Shown here: in pieces, positions 24,175-33,036 of the stretch
How the letters are laid out: each line of letters starts with the position of its first letter
Position numbering within the stretch: the first letter of the stretch is position 1
DNA from: Streptomyces sp. TLI_171
GTDB taxonomy: Bacteria; Actinomycetota; Actinomycetes; Streptomycetales; Streptomycetaceae
Length of the DNA stretch: 64,000 bases
NCBI RefSeq assembly: GCF_003610255.1
Contig: NZ_RAPS01000001.1
Span: 7,591,001-7,655,000 of the forward strand
Direction of reading: 5' to 3'
Translations under genes and position numbers: made by a program
The notes under the pieces: model-generated
The model's input: only the letters and a program-made list of their open reading frames with translations
What the model was told of the DNA's origin: nothing
Database searches by the model: none

Positions 24175-24930
24175 ATGCCGATCGTTGCCGTGAGCGTGCT
24201 CAGCCACACCGGTGTGGTGCGTCGACGCAATGAGGACAGCGTGTCGGCCGGGCCGTGGACGCTCTGCGCGACGTCCGCCGACAGCCCCCAGACGCTGTAC
24301 TTCCCGCTCGGCGACACGCCCGTGACGGTCGCCGTCGCCGACGGCCTGGGCGGGCACCCCGGGGGCGACCTCGCCTCCTCCCTGGTGGTCAGTCAGCTGG
24401 CGGCGACCAGCGCCGAACTGGGCGACGAGCAGGCCGTCGAGGACGCCCTGCTGGCCTGTCACACGGCCGTCCACGACGCGGCCGCCACCGACCCCGGGCT
24501 GGCCGGAATGGCCACCACCGTGGCCGGGCTGACGGTGACCGCCGACGCCGTCCTGGTGTTCAACGTGGGCGACAGCCGGGTCTACCGACTCACCGACGGC
24601 GAACCGGAGTTGCTCAGCACCGACGACAGCCCGCCGCTCGCGCCGGGCTGGCGCACCACCAACCTCGTCACCCGGACCCTCGGCGGCGCCACCGACCGCG
24701 AGGCCCTCGACCCGCACCTGCGCCGCCTGCCGCTGCGCACCGGCGCCCGCTACCTGCTGTGCACCGACGGCCTGAGCGACCCCGTCCCGGCGGAGGAGTG
24801 GCCGGAGCTGATCGTGGACCCGGACGGCGACGAGGACGACCAGCACGCCGTCGTCGAACTCTGGCGCGCCGCGATCCGGGCCGGCGGCCCCGACAACATC
24901 ACCCTCGCGCTGGTCCGGATCGAGGACTGA
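24175..24930 (+). CDS. PP2C-family protein phosphatase
   Basis: This 251-residue protein carries the PP2C metal-binding motifs: RRRNEDS near residue 17, VADGLGGHPGGD near residue 55, NVGDSRVYR near 125 and AGGPDNITLALV at the end. It should remove phosphate from Ser/Thr of cytoplasmic proteins and so counteract Pkn-type kinases or anti-sigma kinases. The protein has no PAS, GAF or membrane domain, so it is a stand-alone catalytic unit. The ATG lies behind an AAAGAGGTGGG stretch. No kinase gene is adjacent. Confidence 0.92.
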   Translation: MPIVAVSVLSHTGVVRRRNEDSVSAGPWTLCATSADSPQTLYFPLGDTPVTVAVADGLGGHPGGDLASSLVVSQLAATSAELGDEQAVEDALLACHTAVHDAAATDPGLAGMATTVAGLTVTADAVLVFNVGDSRVYRLTDGEPELLSTDDSPPLAPGWRTTNLVTRTLGGATDREALDPHLRRLPLRTGARYLLCTDGLSDPVPAEEWPELIVDPDGDEDDQHAVVELWRAAIRAGGPDNITLALVRIED

Positions 24931-24979
24931 CCCCCACCCGCTGTTGGCAGCGCCGGTCGCACCGTCGTACAACTGGCGG

Positions 24980-25540
24980 ATGCCGTCCACCGACCTGCGC
25001 CATCGCCACCGGGCCGCCTGCGCCGCCGCGCCCAGCTACCCGGAGGTCGGCGCCACCCGCAGTGCCGCGCTGCCGCCCGGTTACGCCTGGCTCCGCCGCC
25101 GCACCCACCTCGGACACGGCCCGGAGGTCCTGGCCCGGGCGGGCGCGTACGTCCTCTCCTGGGGCACCCAACTGGGCTCGGGCTTCGCGCTCCACCCGCC
25201 GGCCGCCCCGGTCGAGACCGGCGGCACCGTGCTGCTGCGGCTCACCCTGCCCGGGCTCCGGGTGCCCCGGGTGATCATCCCCTGCCGGGTGGTCTGGACC
25301 GTCGAGGAACCCGACCGGATCGGCTTCGCGTACGGCACGCTGCCCGGCCACCCCGAGTGCGGCGAGGAGTCCTTCGTGGTGAGCACGGACGCCGACGGCG
25401 AGGTGTGGTTCGAGGTGACCGCGTTCTCCCGGCTGGCCGCCTGGTACGCCCGACTCGGCCGGCCGGTCGCCCTGCTCCTGCAGCACCTCGCCGTCGAACG
25501 CTACCTGCGGGTGGTGGCACGGGCCGCCGTCGCCGACTGA
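24980..25540 (+). CDS. DUF1990 domain protein
   Basis: This 186-residue protein shows the DUF1990 layout: YPEVGATRSAALPPGY near residue 19, THLGHGPEVLARAGAYVLSW near 42, then a beta-rich part with RIGFAYGTLPGHPECGEESF and EVTAFSRLAAWYARL. The biochemical role of the family is unknown; the fold is lipocalin/START-like and may bind a small ligand. The ATG is 49 bases after the PP2C stop, so the genes may be co-transcribed. It converges on the serine hydrolase gene with an 18-base gap. Confidence 0.85.
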   Translation: MPSTDLRHRHRAACAAAPSYPEVGATRSAALPPGYAWLRRRTHLGHGPEVLARAGAYVLSWGTQLGSGFALHPPAAPVETGGTVLLRLTLPGLRVPRVIIPCRVVWTVEEPDRIGFAYGTLPGHPECGEESFVVSTDADGEVWFEVTAFSRLAAWYARLGRPVALLLQHLAVERYLRVVARAAVAD

Positions 25541-25558
25541 GCTGTCCGCGCCCGGCGT

Positions 25559-26473
25559 TCAGCCCCGGGCGGCGGTGAACGCCCGGGCCGCCGCCGTGGC
25601 CACCGACTCGACCAGCGCGACCCCCTGCTCCTGGGTGGCGGAGCCGTCGCTCAGCACCGCCACCAGCAGGGTCCGGCCGGCGTACTCGACGCGACCGATG
25701 CTGTTGATCACCCACAGGTCGGTGGACGCCCGCGGCAGCCAGCCGTTCTTCAACTGCGCCGTACCGCTCCGGTTCGCCGCCGACACACCCCAGTCCTGGC
25801 CGTCGGCGACCTGGCCCATCAGCTTCCCGAGGTAGGCGCGGGAGGCCGAGCCCAGCGGCGAGTCGTCGGTGAAGACCACCCGCAGCAGCCGGGCCTGGTC
25901 CGCGGCAGTGGTGGAGGTCAGGCCCCAGTAGCCGTCCGTCCCCGCGACGGTGTCCGTCAGCCCGAACCGCGCGTTCGCCGCGTCCAGGCCCGCCGCGCCG
26001 CCCACCGCCTCGAACAGCGTCGAGGCGGCGGAGTTGTCGCTGTTCTCGATCATCTGCGCGGCCGTCGCCTTCTGACCGCCCGTCAGCACGCCGTCCGTCT
26101 GCAGCAGCAGCGCAGCGAGGATGTACACCTTCACGATCGAGGCGGTCACGAAGGAGTCCGTGCCCCAGCCGGCCGCCGCCCCGGAGTCGGGATCGGTCAC
26201 CGAGACCGCGAAGTGCCCGTCGAGCGAGCCGACCGCACCGGAGAGCGCCGCCTCCGCGGCCGCCCCGGCGGCCACGGTCGCGCTCGCCGACGCACTCGCG
26301 TCCGGGGCGGCGGCCGCGGAGGCCGCCATCGGGGCACCGGTCGCCGCGCGCGGGAAGGCCGGCCACACGCCGAGCGCCGCGAGCGCGACCACCGTCACCA
26401 CCGCCCAGCCGATCCGTCGCGAACGACGCTGCCGCCTGCGGGCGACTGCCCGGGAACTCGATGGTGCGATCAT
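25559..26473 (-). CDS. Secreted class A beta-lactamase-like serine hydrolase
   Basis: This 304-residue protein has a basic N-terminus and one signal/anchor helix (residues about 22-40). An Ala/Ser-rich linker to about 80 follows, then a penicillin-recognising fold. Active-site motifs are SxxK at 112-115 (ASIVKVY), SDN at 145-147 and LKNGW at 241-245 in place of KTG. No class A Glu166 motif (ExxLN) is obvious, so acyl-enzyme hydrolysis may be poor. It may act in peptidoglycan metabolism as a DD-peptidase or be a penicillin-binding protein rather than a resistance enzyme. Confidence 0.85.
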   Translation of the reverse strand: MIAPSSSRAVARRRQRRSRRIGWAVVTVVALAALGVWPAFPRAATGAPMAASAAAAPDASASASATVAAGAAAEAALSGAVGSLDGHFAVSVTDPDSGAAAGWGTDSFVTASIVKVYILAALLLQTDGVLTGGQKATAAQMIENSDNSAASTLFEAVGGAAGLDAANARFGLTDTVAGTDGYWGLTSTTAADQARLLRVVFTDDSPLGSASRAYLGKLMGQVADGQDWGVSAANRSGTAQLKNGWLPRASTDLWVINSIGRVEYAGRTLLVAVLSDGSATQEQGVALVESVATAAARAFTAARG

Positions 26474-26554
26474 GCGGACGATGCTCGACCGCGTTCCTTG
26501 GCCGGCGATGAGCCGCGGCTCAGCGTCCGGTGAGAAGCCCCCGCCGCGCCCCGA

Positions 26555-27244
26555 TCAGCCCCCGGCGGCCCGGCCGGCGAACGGCCGCAGGACCATGTGG
26601 CCGTCCTCCGGGGCCGCGACCATCGCGAACGGGAACCGGTCGAGCTCCAGGCAGAGCGCCACGTCGTCCGGATGCGAACCCTCCCGCACGCCCGCCGCCA
26701 GCTCCGCGGCTGCCCGGGACCCGGCCGCGCGGCGCAGGAACCCCGCGGCGTCCGCCCCGCCGCCCGCGGCCAGCTCGGCGATGTACTGGGCGCACGCCAG
26801 GTCCTCCTCCGCCCGGCCGTCCTCGCCGGTCACCACGAAGGTGACGCGGTCGCACCCGCGCGCCCGGAGCAGCCCGGCCGTCGCCCCGGCCACCACGAAC
26901 CCGGCGCACAGCACCAGTTCGGCGTCCCTGACCGCCAGCGCGCCGACCGTGCCCGCCGTGGTCTTCTGCACCACCGTCCGGCCGCCCAGGTCGAGCGAGC
27001 GCAGCCGGCCGGGCGAGTTGACGGCGTCGAACCCCGGCGCGGGCGGACCGTCCTTGAGCGCCACCCACCCCGGATGCCGCGCCTTGAGCGCCAGCGCCTC
27101 GGCCGGCGAGCCGGCGAGCACGATCCGCTCCGCGCCGCGGTCGAAGGCCCAGGCCGCCACGGTGAAGGCCCGCATCACGTCGACCACCACCGCGACCGCG
27201 GGGACTTCGTCCAATTCGCCGATGCCGAGGAAACGAGTGTTCAT
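26555..27244 (-). CDS. ComB-family 2-phosphosulfolactate phosphatase-like protein
   Basis: This 229-residue protein has the ComB signature VVVDVMRAFTVAAWAF near residue 20. VVQKTTAGTVGAL near 94 and CAQYIAEL near 150 are also in family order. In methanogens ComB dephosphorylates 2-phosphosulfolactate in coenzyme M synthesis. Actinomycetes do not make coenzyme M, so the real substrate is unknown. It stands alone downstream of the sugar-transport operon, separated from it by a terminator hairpin at 27308-27340. Confidence 0.85.
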   Translation of the reverse strand: MNTRFLGIGELDEVPAVAVVVDVMRAFTVAAWAFDRGAERIVLAGSPAEALALKARHPGWVALKDGPPAPGFDAVNSPGRLRSLDLGGRTVVQKTTAGTVGALAVRDAELVLCAGFVVAGATAGLLRARGCDRVTFVVTGEDGRAEEDLACAQYIAELAAGGGADAAGFLRRAAGSRAAAELAAGVREGSHPDDVALCLELDRFPFAMVAAPEDGHMVLRPFAGRAAGG

Positions 27245-27307
27245 CCGGTCATGATCGCGTACGCCCCACCGGGCGCGCCAGCCTCGGCCACGGCACGAAC
27301 GGCGAAC

Positions 27308-27340
27308 GCCCGTGCCGGAGTTGCGAGGCCCGGCACGGGC
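27308..27340. terminator. Hairpin at the end of the sugar-transport operon
   Basis: An 11-bp perfect stem (27308-27318 with 27330-27340) and an 11-base loop lie 22 bases beyond the stop of the last permease gene. There is no T-run, as expected in this GC range. Confidence 0.65.
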
Positions 27341-27362
27341 GCAGGCACGGACCGGGACCGGG

Positions 27363-28337
27363 TCAGGTCCGGCGGCGGGCCGTGATCAGGCGCTGCAGCA
27401 CGATGAAGACGAACAGCAGGGCGCCGATGACGATCCGGGTCCACCACGAGCTCAGGGTGCCCTGGAAGCTGATGATGGTCTGGATCAGGCCCAGCACCGC
27501 CACGCCCAGCACCGTGCCGACCAGGTAGCCCGAGCCGCCCGTCAGCAGCGTGCCGCCGATGACGACCGCGGCGATCGCGTCCAACTCCAGCCCCACCGCG
27601 TGCAGCCCGTACCCGGACAGCATGTAGAAGGTGAGCAGCACACCGCCCAGCGCCGAGCAGAAACCGCTGACCGCGTAGACCGCGATCCGGGTCCTGGCCA
27701 CCGGCAGGCCCATCAGCAGCGCGGACTGCTCGCTGCCGCCGAGCGCGTACACGTTGCGGCCGAACCGGGTGAAGTGCAGCACCACGAACGCCGCCACCGC
27801 CACCAGCACCGCGATCAGCGCGCTCGGCGACAGGAACGTGCCGCCGGGCAGCGAGATGTGGGTCTGCGCCATCGTCGTGTACGAGGAGTCGGTGATGGAG
27901 ATCGACTCCACGCTGATGGTGTAACAGAGGCCGCGGGCCAGGAACATGCCCGCCAGCGTGACGATGAACGGCTGGATCTCGAAGGTGTGGATCACCCAGC
28001 CCATCACCCAGCCCAGCCCCGTGCCGAGCACCAGCACCAGCGGGATCACCACCGCGATCGGCCAGTGGTGCTGCTCCACCAGCCACGCCGACACCATGGT
28101 GGACAGCGCCACCACCGCGCCCACGGACAGGTCGATGCCTCCGGTCAGGATCACGAAGGTCATGCCGATCGCGACGACCAGCAGGAAGGCGTTGTCGATC
28201 AGCAGATTGAGCAGCACCTGCCCGGAGAAGAAGCCCTCGTACTGCACCGAGCCGCCGGCGAACATCACGAGCAGCAGGAACGAGGTGACCAGCAGCGGGA
28301 GTTGGCCGCGCAGCCGGTCGGTCAGCGTGGTGTTCAT
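27363..28337 (-). CDS. Sugar ABC transporter permease (YjfF/RbsC-like)
   Basis: This 324-residue integral membrane protein has eight to ten hydrophobic segments and the family motif ILTGGIDLSVGAVVAL near residue 65, repeated in weaker form as VVIGGTLLTGGSGYLVGTV near 255. It is the second permease of a carbohydrate uptake transporter-2 system. The ATG overlaps the stop of the partner permease (ATGA). It is last in the operon. The arabinose genes and the shared operator motif imply a pentose such as L-arabinose as substrate. Confidence 0.9.
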   Translation of the reverse strand: MNTTLTDRLRGQLPLLVTSFLLLVMFAGGSVQYEGFFSGQVLLNLLIDNAFLLVVAIGMTFVILTGGIDLSVGAVVALSTMVSAWLVEQHHWPIAVVIPLVLVLGTGLGWVMGWVIHTFEIQPFIVTLAGMFLARGLCYTISVESISITDSSYTTMAQTHISLPGGTFLSPSALIAVLVAVAAFVVLHFTRFGRNVYALGGSEQSALLMGLPVARTRIAVYAVSGFCSALGGVLLTFYMLSGYGLHAVGLELDAIAAVVIGGTLLTGGSGYLVGTVLGVAVLGLIQTIISFQGTLSSWWTRIVIGALLFVFIVLQRLITARRRT

Positions 28338-29380
28338 GCGCCTGCCTTCAGGTCGGCGGCGGCCGCGGACTCCGAGGACCGGCCGGCGCGCGAGACGCTG
28401 CGGCGGTGGGCGACCTTGGCACGGAACTGGGGGGACTGGACGAGGCACACGGTGATCACCACGGCCGCCTTGAAGACCAGCGTGGTCTCCGGCGGGATGC
28501 CGATGGTGTAGATGGTGGTGGACAGGGTCTGGATCACCAGCGCCCCGATCACCGTGCCGCCGATGGAGAAACGCCCGCCGTTCAGCGAGGTGCCGCCGAT
28601 GACCACGGCCAGGATGGCGTCCAACTCGATCCACAGACCGGCGTTGTTGCCGTCCGCGGCCGACACGTTGGAGCTGATCATCAGCCCGGCGACGGCCGCG
28701 CACACCGCGCTCACCACGTACACCAGGGTCAGCAGGCGCAGCGCCCGGATGCCGACCAGGCGGCTGGCGACCGGGTTCCCGCCGACCGACTCCAGCAGCA
28801 GGCCGAGCGCGGTGGAACGGGTCAGCAGCAGCGCCAGTCCCACCATCGCGCCGGCCAGCAGCACCGAGAACGGAACGGTCAGCCAGTAGCCGCCGCCGAT
28901 CAGCCGGTACGGGTCGGAGGTGATGGTGATGATCTGCCCGTCGGTGATCAGCTGGGCGACGCCGCGGCCGGCCACCATCAGGATCAGCGTCGCCACGATC
29001 GGCTGCACGCCGATCCGGGACACCAGCAGGCCGTTGACAGCGCCGAGGACCAGCGCCACGGCCAGCGCGAGGGCGACCGCCACCAGCACCGTGGAGACGC
29101 TGCCCGGGTCCGAGGCCTCGCTGATGTGCAGGCAGGCCAGGGCGCCCGCGATGGCGACGGTCGAACCCACCGACAGGTCGATGCCGCCGGTGGCGATGAC
29201 CAGCGTCATGCCGAGCGCCACCAGGATCAGCGGCGCGCCGAAGTGCAGGATGTCGACCAGGCTGCCGTACAGGTGGCCGTCCTTGATCCGGACGGCGAAG
29301 AAGTCCGGTGTGAAGAACAGGTTGGCCAGCAGCATGACGACGAGGACGGCGGCGGGCCAGAACAGCCGGTGCTTGGTCAT
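28334..29380 (-). CDS. Sugar ABC transporter permease (YtfT/RbsC-like)
   Basis: This 348-residue membrane protein carries VIATGGIDLSVGSTVAIAG near residue 62 and VVIGGTSLNGGRFSIGGTV near 245, the duplicated family signature. The long insertion RIKDGHLYGSLVDILHFG after the first helix is typical of the YtfT subgroup. The C-terminal about 35 residues are polar. It is translationally coupled to both the ATPase gene and the second permease. Confidence 0.9.
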   Translation of the reverse strand: MTKHRLFWPAAVLVVMLLANLFFTPDFFAVRIKDGHLYGSLVDILHFGAPLILVALGMTLVIATGGIDLSVGSTVAIAGALACLHISEASDPGSVSTVLVAVALALAVALVLGAVNGLLVSRIGVQPIVATLILMVAGRGVAQLITDGQIITITSDPYRLIGGGYWLTVPFSVLLAGAMVGLALLLTRSTALGLLLESVGGNPVASRLVGIRALRLLTLVYVVSAVCAAVAGLMISSNVSAADGNNAGLWIELDAILAVVIGGTSLNGGRFSIGGTVIGALVIQTLSTTIYTIGIPPETTLVFKAAVVITVCLVQSPQFRAKVAHRRSVSRAGRSSESAAAADLKAGA

Positions 29381-30897
29381 GGCCGGGCTCCGCTCGCGAT
29401 GGTCTCCATGATGTGCTCCGGGGTGAGCGATCCGTCGTTGGCGAGCTGGGCGACCATCCGGCGGTCGCGCAGCACGCCCACCTTGTGGCTGAGCCGCAGC
29501 ACCTCCTCCAGCTCGGCGGAGATGAACAGCACCGCCATGCCCTGCTCGGCGAGCCGGGCGACCAGCTTCTGGATCTCCGCCTTCGCGCCGACGTCGATGC
29601 CGCGGGTCGGCTCGTCCAGGATCAGCAGCCTCGGGTCGGTGATCAGCCAGCGCGCCAGCAGCACCTTCTGCTGGTTGCCGCCGGACAGGTTGCGCACCAG
29701 CGCCTCGGGGTCGCCCGGGCGGATGTCGAGGGTGCGGATCCAGCGCAGCGCCAGCGCGTCCTGCTCGGTGCGGGAGATCGGGCGCAGCCAGCCGCGTTCG
29801 GCCTGCAGGGCGAGCACGATGTTCTCACGCACCGTCAGCTCGCCGACCAGGCCCTCCGCCTTGCGGTTCTCCGAGCAGAACGCGATCCGGTGGCCGATCG
29901 CGGCGCGCGGGCCGCGCAGCGCGGCCGCCCGGCCGTCCACCCGGACGCTGCCGCTGTCGGCCTGGTCCGCGCCGAACAGCAGCCGGGCGGCCTCGGTCCG
30001 GCCCGAGCCCAGCAGGCCCGCCAGGCCGACCACCTCACCCGGACGCACCGTCAGGTCGTACGGCTCGATGCCGCCCCGGCGGCCGAGCTGCTCGGCGACC
30101 AGGAACGGCTCGCGCCCGGCGTCGGCGGAGTGCTCGCGGCGGACCTCGCCCGCCAGGCTCTCCAGGCCGGCCAGCTCGGAGCCGATCATGCGGGAGACCA
30201 GCTGGACCTGGGTGAGGTCCCGGGTCAGGTACTCGCCCTCCAGCCGGCCGTTGCGCAGGATGGTCATCCGGTCGCAGATCTCGTAGATCTGGTCGAGGAA
30301 GTGCGAGACGAACAGGATCGCCGTGCCGCGATCGCGCAGCCGGCGCATCACCGCGAACAGCCGGTCGACCTCGTCGCGGTCCAGGCTGGAGGTCGGCTCG
30401 TCCAGGATCAGCACCTTGGCGTCGATGTCGACCGCGCGGGCGATGGCCACCAACTGCTGGACGGCGATGGAGAAACTGTTCAGCGGGGCGGTGACGTCGA
30501 TGTCCAGGTCCAGCGCGGCGACCGAGGCGGCCGCCCGGCGGCGCAGCTCGGACCAGTGGATCAGGCCGCGCCGGCGGGGCTCGCGGCCGATGAACAGGTT
30601 CTCCGCCACCGACAGGTTCGGGCAGAGGTTGACCTCCTGGTAGACCGTCGAGATGCCGGCCTGCTGGGCCTGCAGCGGCCCGGCGATCCGCAGTGGCCGG
30701 CCGGCCAGCGAGACCCGGCCGCCGTCCGCCCGGTACACACCGGTGAGAACCTTGATCAGGGTGGACTTGCCCGCGCCGTTCTCACCCATCAGCGCATGCA
30801 CTTCACCCGGGAAGAGCCGGAAGTCGACACCGTCGAGCGCCAGCACACCCGGGAACTCCTTGCGGAGCCCGTGAACCTCCAGGACCGGCGGTTGCAT
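29377..30897 (-). CDS. Sugar ABC transporter ATP-binding protein, two ABC domains (YtfR/AraG-like)
   Basis: This 506-residue ATPase is a fused pair of ABC domains. Domain 1 has Walker A GENGAGKST at 38-46 and Walker B VLILDEPTSSLD. Domain 2 has a degenerate Walker A (GLLGSGRTE) with signature LSGGNQQKVLLARWL and Walker B LLILDEPTRGIDVG, the normal pattern for this subfamily. It energises uptake through the two permeases. A 202-base gap separates it from the binding-protein gene upstream and contains a small hairpin (31040-31054) that could set the expression ratio between the two. Confidence 0.92.
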   Translation of the reverse strand: MQPPVLEVHGLRKEFPGVLALDGVDFRLFPGEVHALMGENGAGKSTLIKVLTGVYRADGGRVSLAGRPLRIAGPLQAQQAGISTVYQEVNLCPNLSVAENLFIGREPRRRGLIHWSELRRRAAASVAALDLDIDVTAPLNSFSIAVQQLVAIARAVDIDAKVLILDEPTSSLDRDEVDRLFAVMRRLRDRGTAILFVSHFLDQIYEICDRMTILRNGRLEGEYLTRDLTQVQLVSRMIGSELAGLESLAGEVRREHSADAGREPFLVAEQLGRRGGIEPYDLTVRPGEVVGLAGLLGSGRTEAARLLFGADQADSGSVRVDGRAAALRGPRAAIGHRIAFCSENRKAEGLVGELTVRENIVLALQAERGWLRPISRTEQDALALRWIRTLDIRPGDPEALVRNLSGGNQQKVLLARWLITDPRLLILDEPTRGIDVGAKAEIQKLVARLAEQGMAVLFISAELEEVLRLSHKVGVLRDRRMVAQLANDGSLTPEHIMETIASGARP

Positions 30898-31099
30898 CGG
30901 CCCTCCTCTCTTGGTCGGTCGGGGCGGGCGGGAGTCCGCACCGCGGGGGCGGCGCGGCGCGGACTCCCACCGGTTCCGGACCGGTCAGCACCGACGGATC
31001 GTCAGCCGGCCGGGGACGGCCGTCCGCAGCCGGCGGTGCACCGGCTTCGCCGGTCGGTTCCGGCGGAGCGTCGGTCGGTACTGACGGGTGGGCAGTGGG

Positions 31100-32083
31100 T
31101 CAGTACTGGCGGTTCGGCAGGGCGGCGGTCGCCTGCTCGGGGGTGAAGGTGCCCTCGACGGTCTTGATCCGGCGCTCCACCGTCTCGCCTGCCTTGACCT
31201 TCTTGGCCAGTTCCATCAGCTGGTCGCCGAGCAGCGGGTTGCACTCCACGTCGTAGTTGATCTTGCCCTGGGACATCGCGGTGAAGGCGTCCTTCACCCC
31301 GTCCACCGAGACGATCTTGATGTCGGTGCCGGGCTTCTTGCCCGCCTCCTCGATGGCCTGGATCGCGCCGAGCGCCATGTCGTCGTTGTGCGCGTACAGC
31401 ACGTCGATCTTCGGCTGGGACTTCAGGAAGGCCTGCATGACCTCCTTGCCCTTGGCGCGGGTGAAGTCGCCGGTCTGCGAGGCCACGATCTTGAACTTCG
31501 GCTCGCCCTTGATCACGTCGGCGAAGCCGGACTTGCGGTCGTTGGCCGGGGCGGAGCCGGTGGTGCCCTCCAGCTGGACGATGTTCACGTCGCCCGGCGT
31601 GTTCTGGTACTCCTTCACCAGCCAGTCGCCGACCTTCTTGCCCTCCTCCACGAAGTCCGAGCCGAGGAAGGAGACGTACAGCGACTCGTCCTTGGAGTCC
31701 ACCGAGCGGTCGGTCAGGATCACCGGGATCTTGGCGGCCTTGGCCTCCTTCAGCACGGTGTCCCAGCCGGACTCGACCACCGGCGAGAAGGCGATCACGT
31801 CCACCTTCTGCTGGATGAACGAGCGGATCGCCTTGATCTGGTTCTCCTGCTTCTGCTGCGCGTCGGAGAACTTCAGCGTGACGCCGGCCTTCTTCGCGGC
31901 GTCCTGGATCGACTTGGTGTTGGCGGTGCGCCAACCGCTCTCGGCGCCGACCTGCGCGAAGCCGATCACGAGCTTGCCGTCCGACTTCTTGCTGTCCGAC
32001 GAACCGCCGCCGGAGGAGCAGGCGGACAGGCCGAGGATCATGGCGCCGGCGAGGGCGGCAGCGGCGACGGCTCTCTTGGACAT
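31100..32083 (-). CDS. Sugar-binding lipoprotein of the ABC importer (YtfQ-like)
   Basis: This 327-residue protein has a lipoprotein signal with lipobox LSACS near residue 18-22 and a Gly/Ser/Lys-rich tether. A type 1 periplasmic-binding fold follows (KLVIGFAQVGAESGWR, DVIAFSPVVESGW, VLYAHNDDMALGAIQ). FAQVGAESGWRTANT and SVDGVKDAF are close to the YtfQ galactofuranose-binding type. In the present context it is more likely to bind L-arabinose or another pentose furanose. Lys-rich surface and high expression are typical of binding proteins. The ATG has a GAGAGGAAG site about 8 bases upstream. A LacI-type operator (32324-32339) lies upstream. Confidence 0.92.
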   Translation of the reverse strand: MSKRAVAAAALAGAMILGLSACSSGGGSSDSKKSDGKLVIGFAQVGAESGWRTANTKSIQDAAKKAGVTLKFSDAQQKQENQIKAIRSFIQQKVDVIAFSPVVESGWDTVLKEAKAAKIPVILTDRSVDSKDESLYVSFLGSDFVEEGKKVGDWLVKEYQNTPGDVNIVQLEGTTGSAPANDRKSGFADVIKGEPKFKIVASQTGDFTRAKGKEVMQAFLKSQPKIDVLYAHNDDMALGAIQAIEEAGKKPGTDIKIVSVDGVKDAFTAMSQGKINYDVECNPLLGDQLMELAKKVKAGETVERRIKTVEGTFTPEQATAALPNRQY

Positions 32084-32323
32084 CTGGGTCTTCCTCTCGG
32101 TGGTTCTCCCGTCGCCGCCGGCTGCGCTGGGCGGCCGGCGGCAACGGAAGGGGTGGGTGCACCGGGCGACCGGACACGACCGGTCGCTGCGGGGGAAACG
32201 GGGGGAACAGGGCAGACGGGCCAATCTGACGGAGCGCCAGAGTGCTTGGCAGTGCGCGGAGTTCGCTGCAGAGGAGCATGCAGAGGGGTGGGGAGCGATG
32301 CCTTCGGCCTCGACCCGACAAGA

Positions 32324-32339
32324 TTGTTAGCGCTAACAA
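32324..32339. promoter_or_regulatory. LacI-type operator upstream of the sugar importer
   Basis: TTGTTAGCGCTAACAA is a perfect 16-bp palindrome with the central GCGC expected for LacI-family regulators. It recurs at 32726-32741 and 39504-39519, each near an arabinose-related gene, and is probably the site of the regulator encoded at 38248-39291. Confidence 0.8.
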
Positions 32340-32366
32340 GTTGGCGGGGCAAGACCGGTGCAGTGC

Positions 32367-32396
32367 TTTATCGAATCTTGACCGCCGACGGATCAA
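32367..32396 (-). promoter_or_regulatory. Candidate promoter of the sugar importer operon
   Basis: On the minus strand TTGATC (32396-32391), an 18-base spacer and GATAAA (32372-32367) precede the operator at 32324-32339, which would then lie about 20-35 bases after the start point, a good roadblock position. Confidence 0.4.
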
Positions 32397-32465
32397 GCGC
32401 CAGGGGCGGCGATGGGCCGGCGCGCGGCGGGTCGCTCGGGGAGGGGCGCCGCCGGGCCGCGCCGC

Positions 32466-32505
32466 GTCGGCGGGTCGGCGGGTCGGCGGGTCGGCGGGTC
32501 GGCGG
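32466..32505. repeat. Five tandem copies of an 8-bp unit
   Basis: The unit GTCGGCGG occurs five times without interruption. It is non-coding and lies between the two operators. Slippage could change its copy number between strains; function is unknown. Confidence 0.8.
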
Positions 32506-32712
32506 CCGGAGGGGGTTCGGCGGCAGTGGGCCCGACCGGAGCCGGTGCGGGCGGGATCCGGCGGCCGGCGGTGCGGTGTCCCGGGTTCCCCGCCCGCCCC
32601 CGCCCGCCCCCACCTGCCCCTGGCCGGGCGGGCCGGCCGCGACGGCTGCGGCAGATCCGGTGCGCGGCGGCGCGCAGGCGTCCGGGCTCGGACGGCCGGC
32701 GTGCGGAACCTC

Positions 32713-32741
32713 TTGTCCGGCAGGAATGTGAGCGCTAACAT
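32713..32741 (+). promoter_or_regulatory. araB promoter with overlapping LacI-type operator
   Basis: TTGTCC (32713-32718), a 17-base spacer and TAACAT (32736-32741) form a good promoter. The operator ATGTGAGCGCTAACAT (32726-32741, one mismatch from a perfect palindrome) covers the -10, so repressor binding would exclude RNA polymerase. Confidence 0.65.
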
Positions 32742-33036
32742 TTCGCTGCCCGGCCGCCCCGGCACTACCGGAGCGGCCGCGCCACCACGGCCGCGCCGGC
32801 ACCGCGGGCCGCACCATCCACCCCTGTTTCCGCAGGCCGCGCGGCACACCCGCTTCCGCTCGCCCGGCCTGCGGTAGCTGTTCCGGCCCCCTGACGAGGG
32901 TGGGGGCGCACGGAACGCACAGGGCGGCCGCCGGCCCGCAAGGGCGCGGAAACCGCCGGCGGCCGCACCCGGCCTCCCGGCCCCGGCCTGCCCACCCCGG
33001 ACCGGATCTCCCACTCCCTGCGCGAAGGACGACACC

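Larger units (their letters stand above)
32084..33036. other. Divergent control region between importer and araBDA
   Basis: This 953-base gene-free stretch holds two LacI-type operators (32324-32339 and 32726-32741), a candidate promoter for each direction, and five tandem copies of an 8-bp unit (32466-32505). I see no protein with plausible codon use in it, although shadow frames cross it. The leader of araB from its candidate promoter would be about 290 bases. Confidence 0.6.

Noticed and set aside
31040..31054. Terminator between the sugar-binding protein and ATPase genes
   Set aside because: The stem is only 6 bp with a 3-base loop; at most an attenuator. The operon probably continues through it.
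32466..32505. CRISPR-like repeats
   Set aside because: The units are 8 bp, directly tandem and without spacers, so it is a simple tandem repeat. No CRISPR array or cas gene is present in the window.
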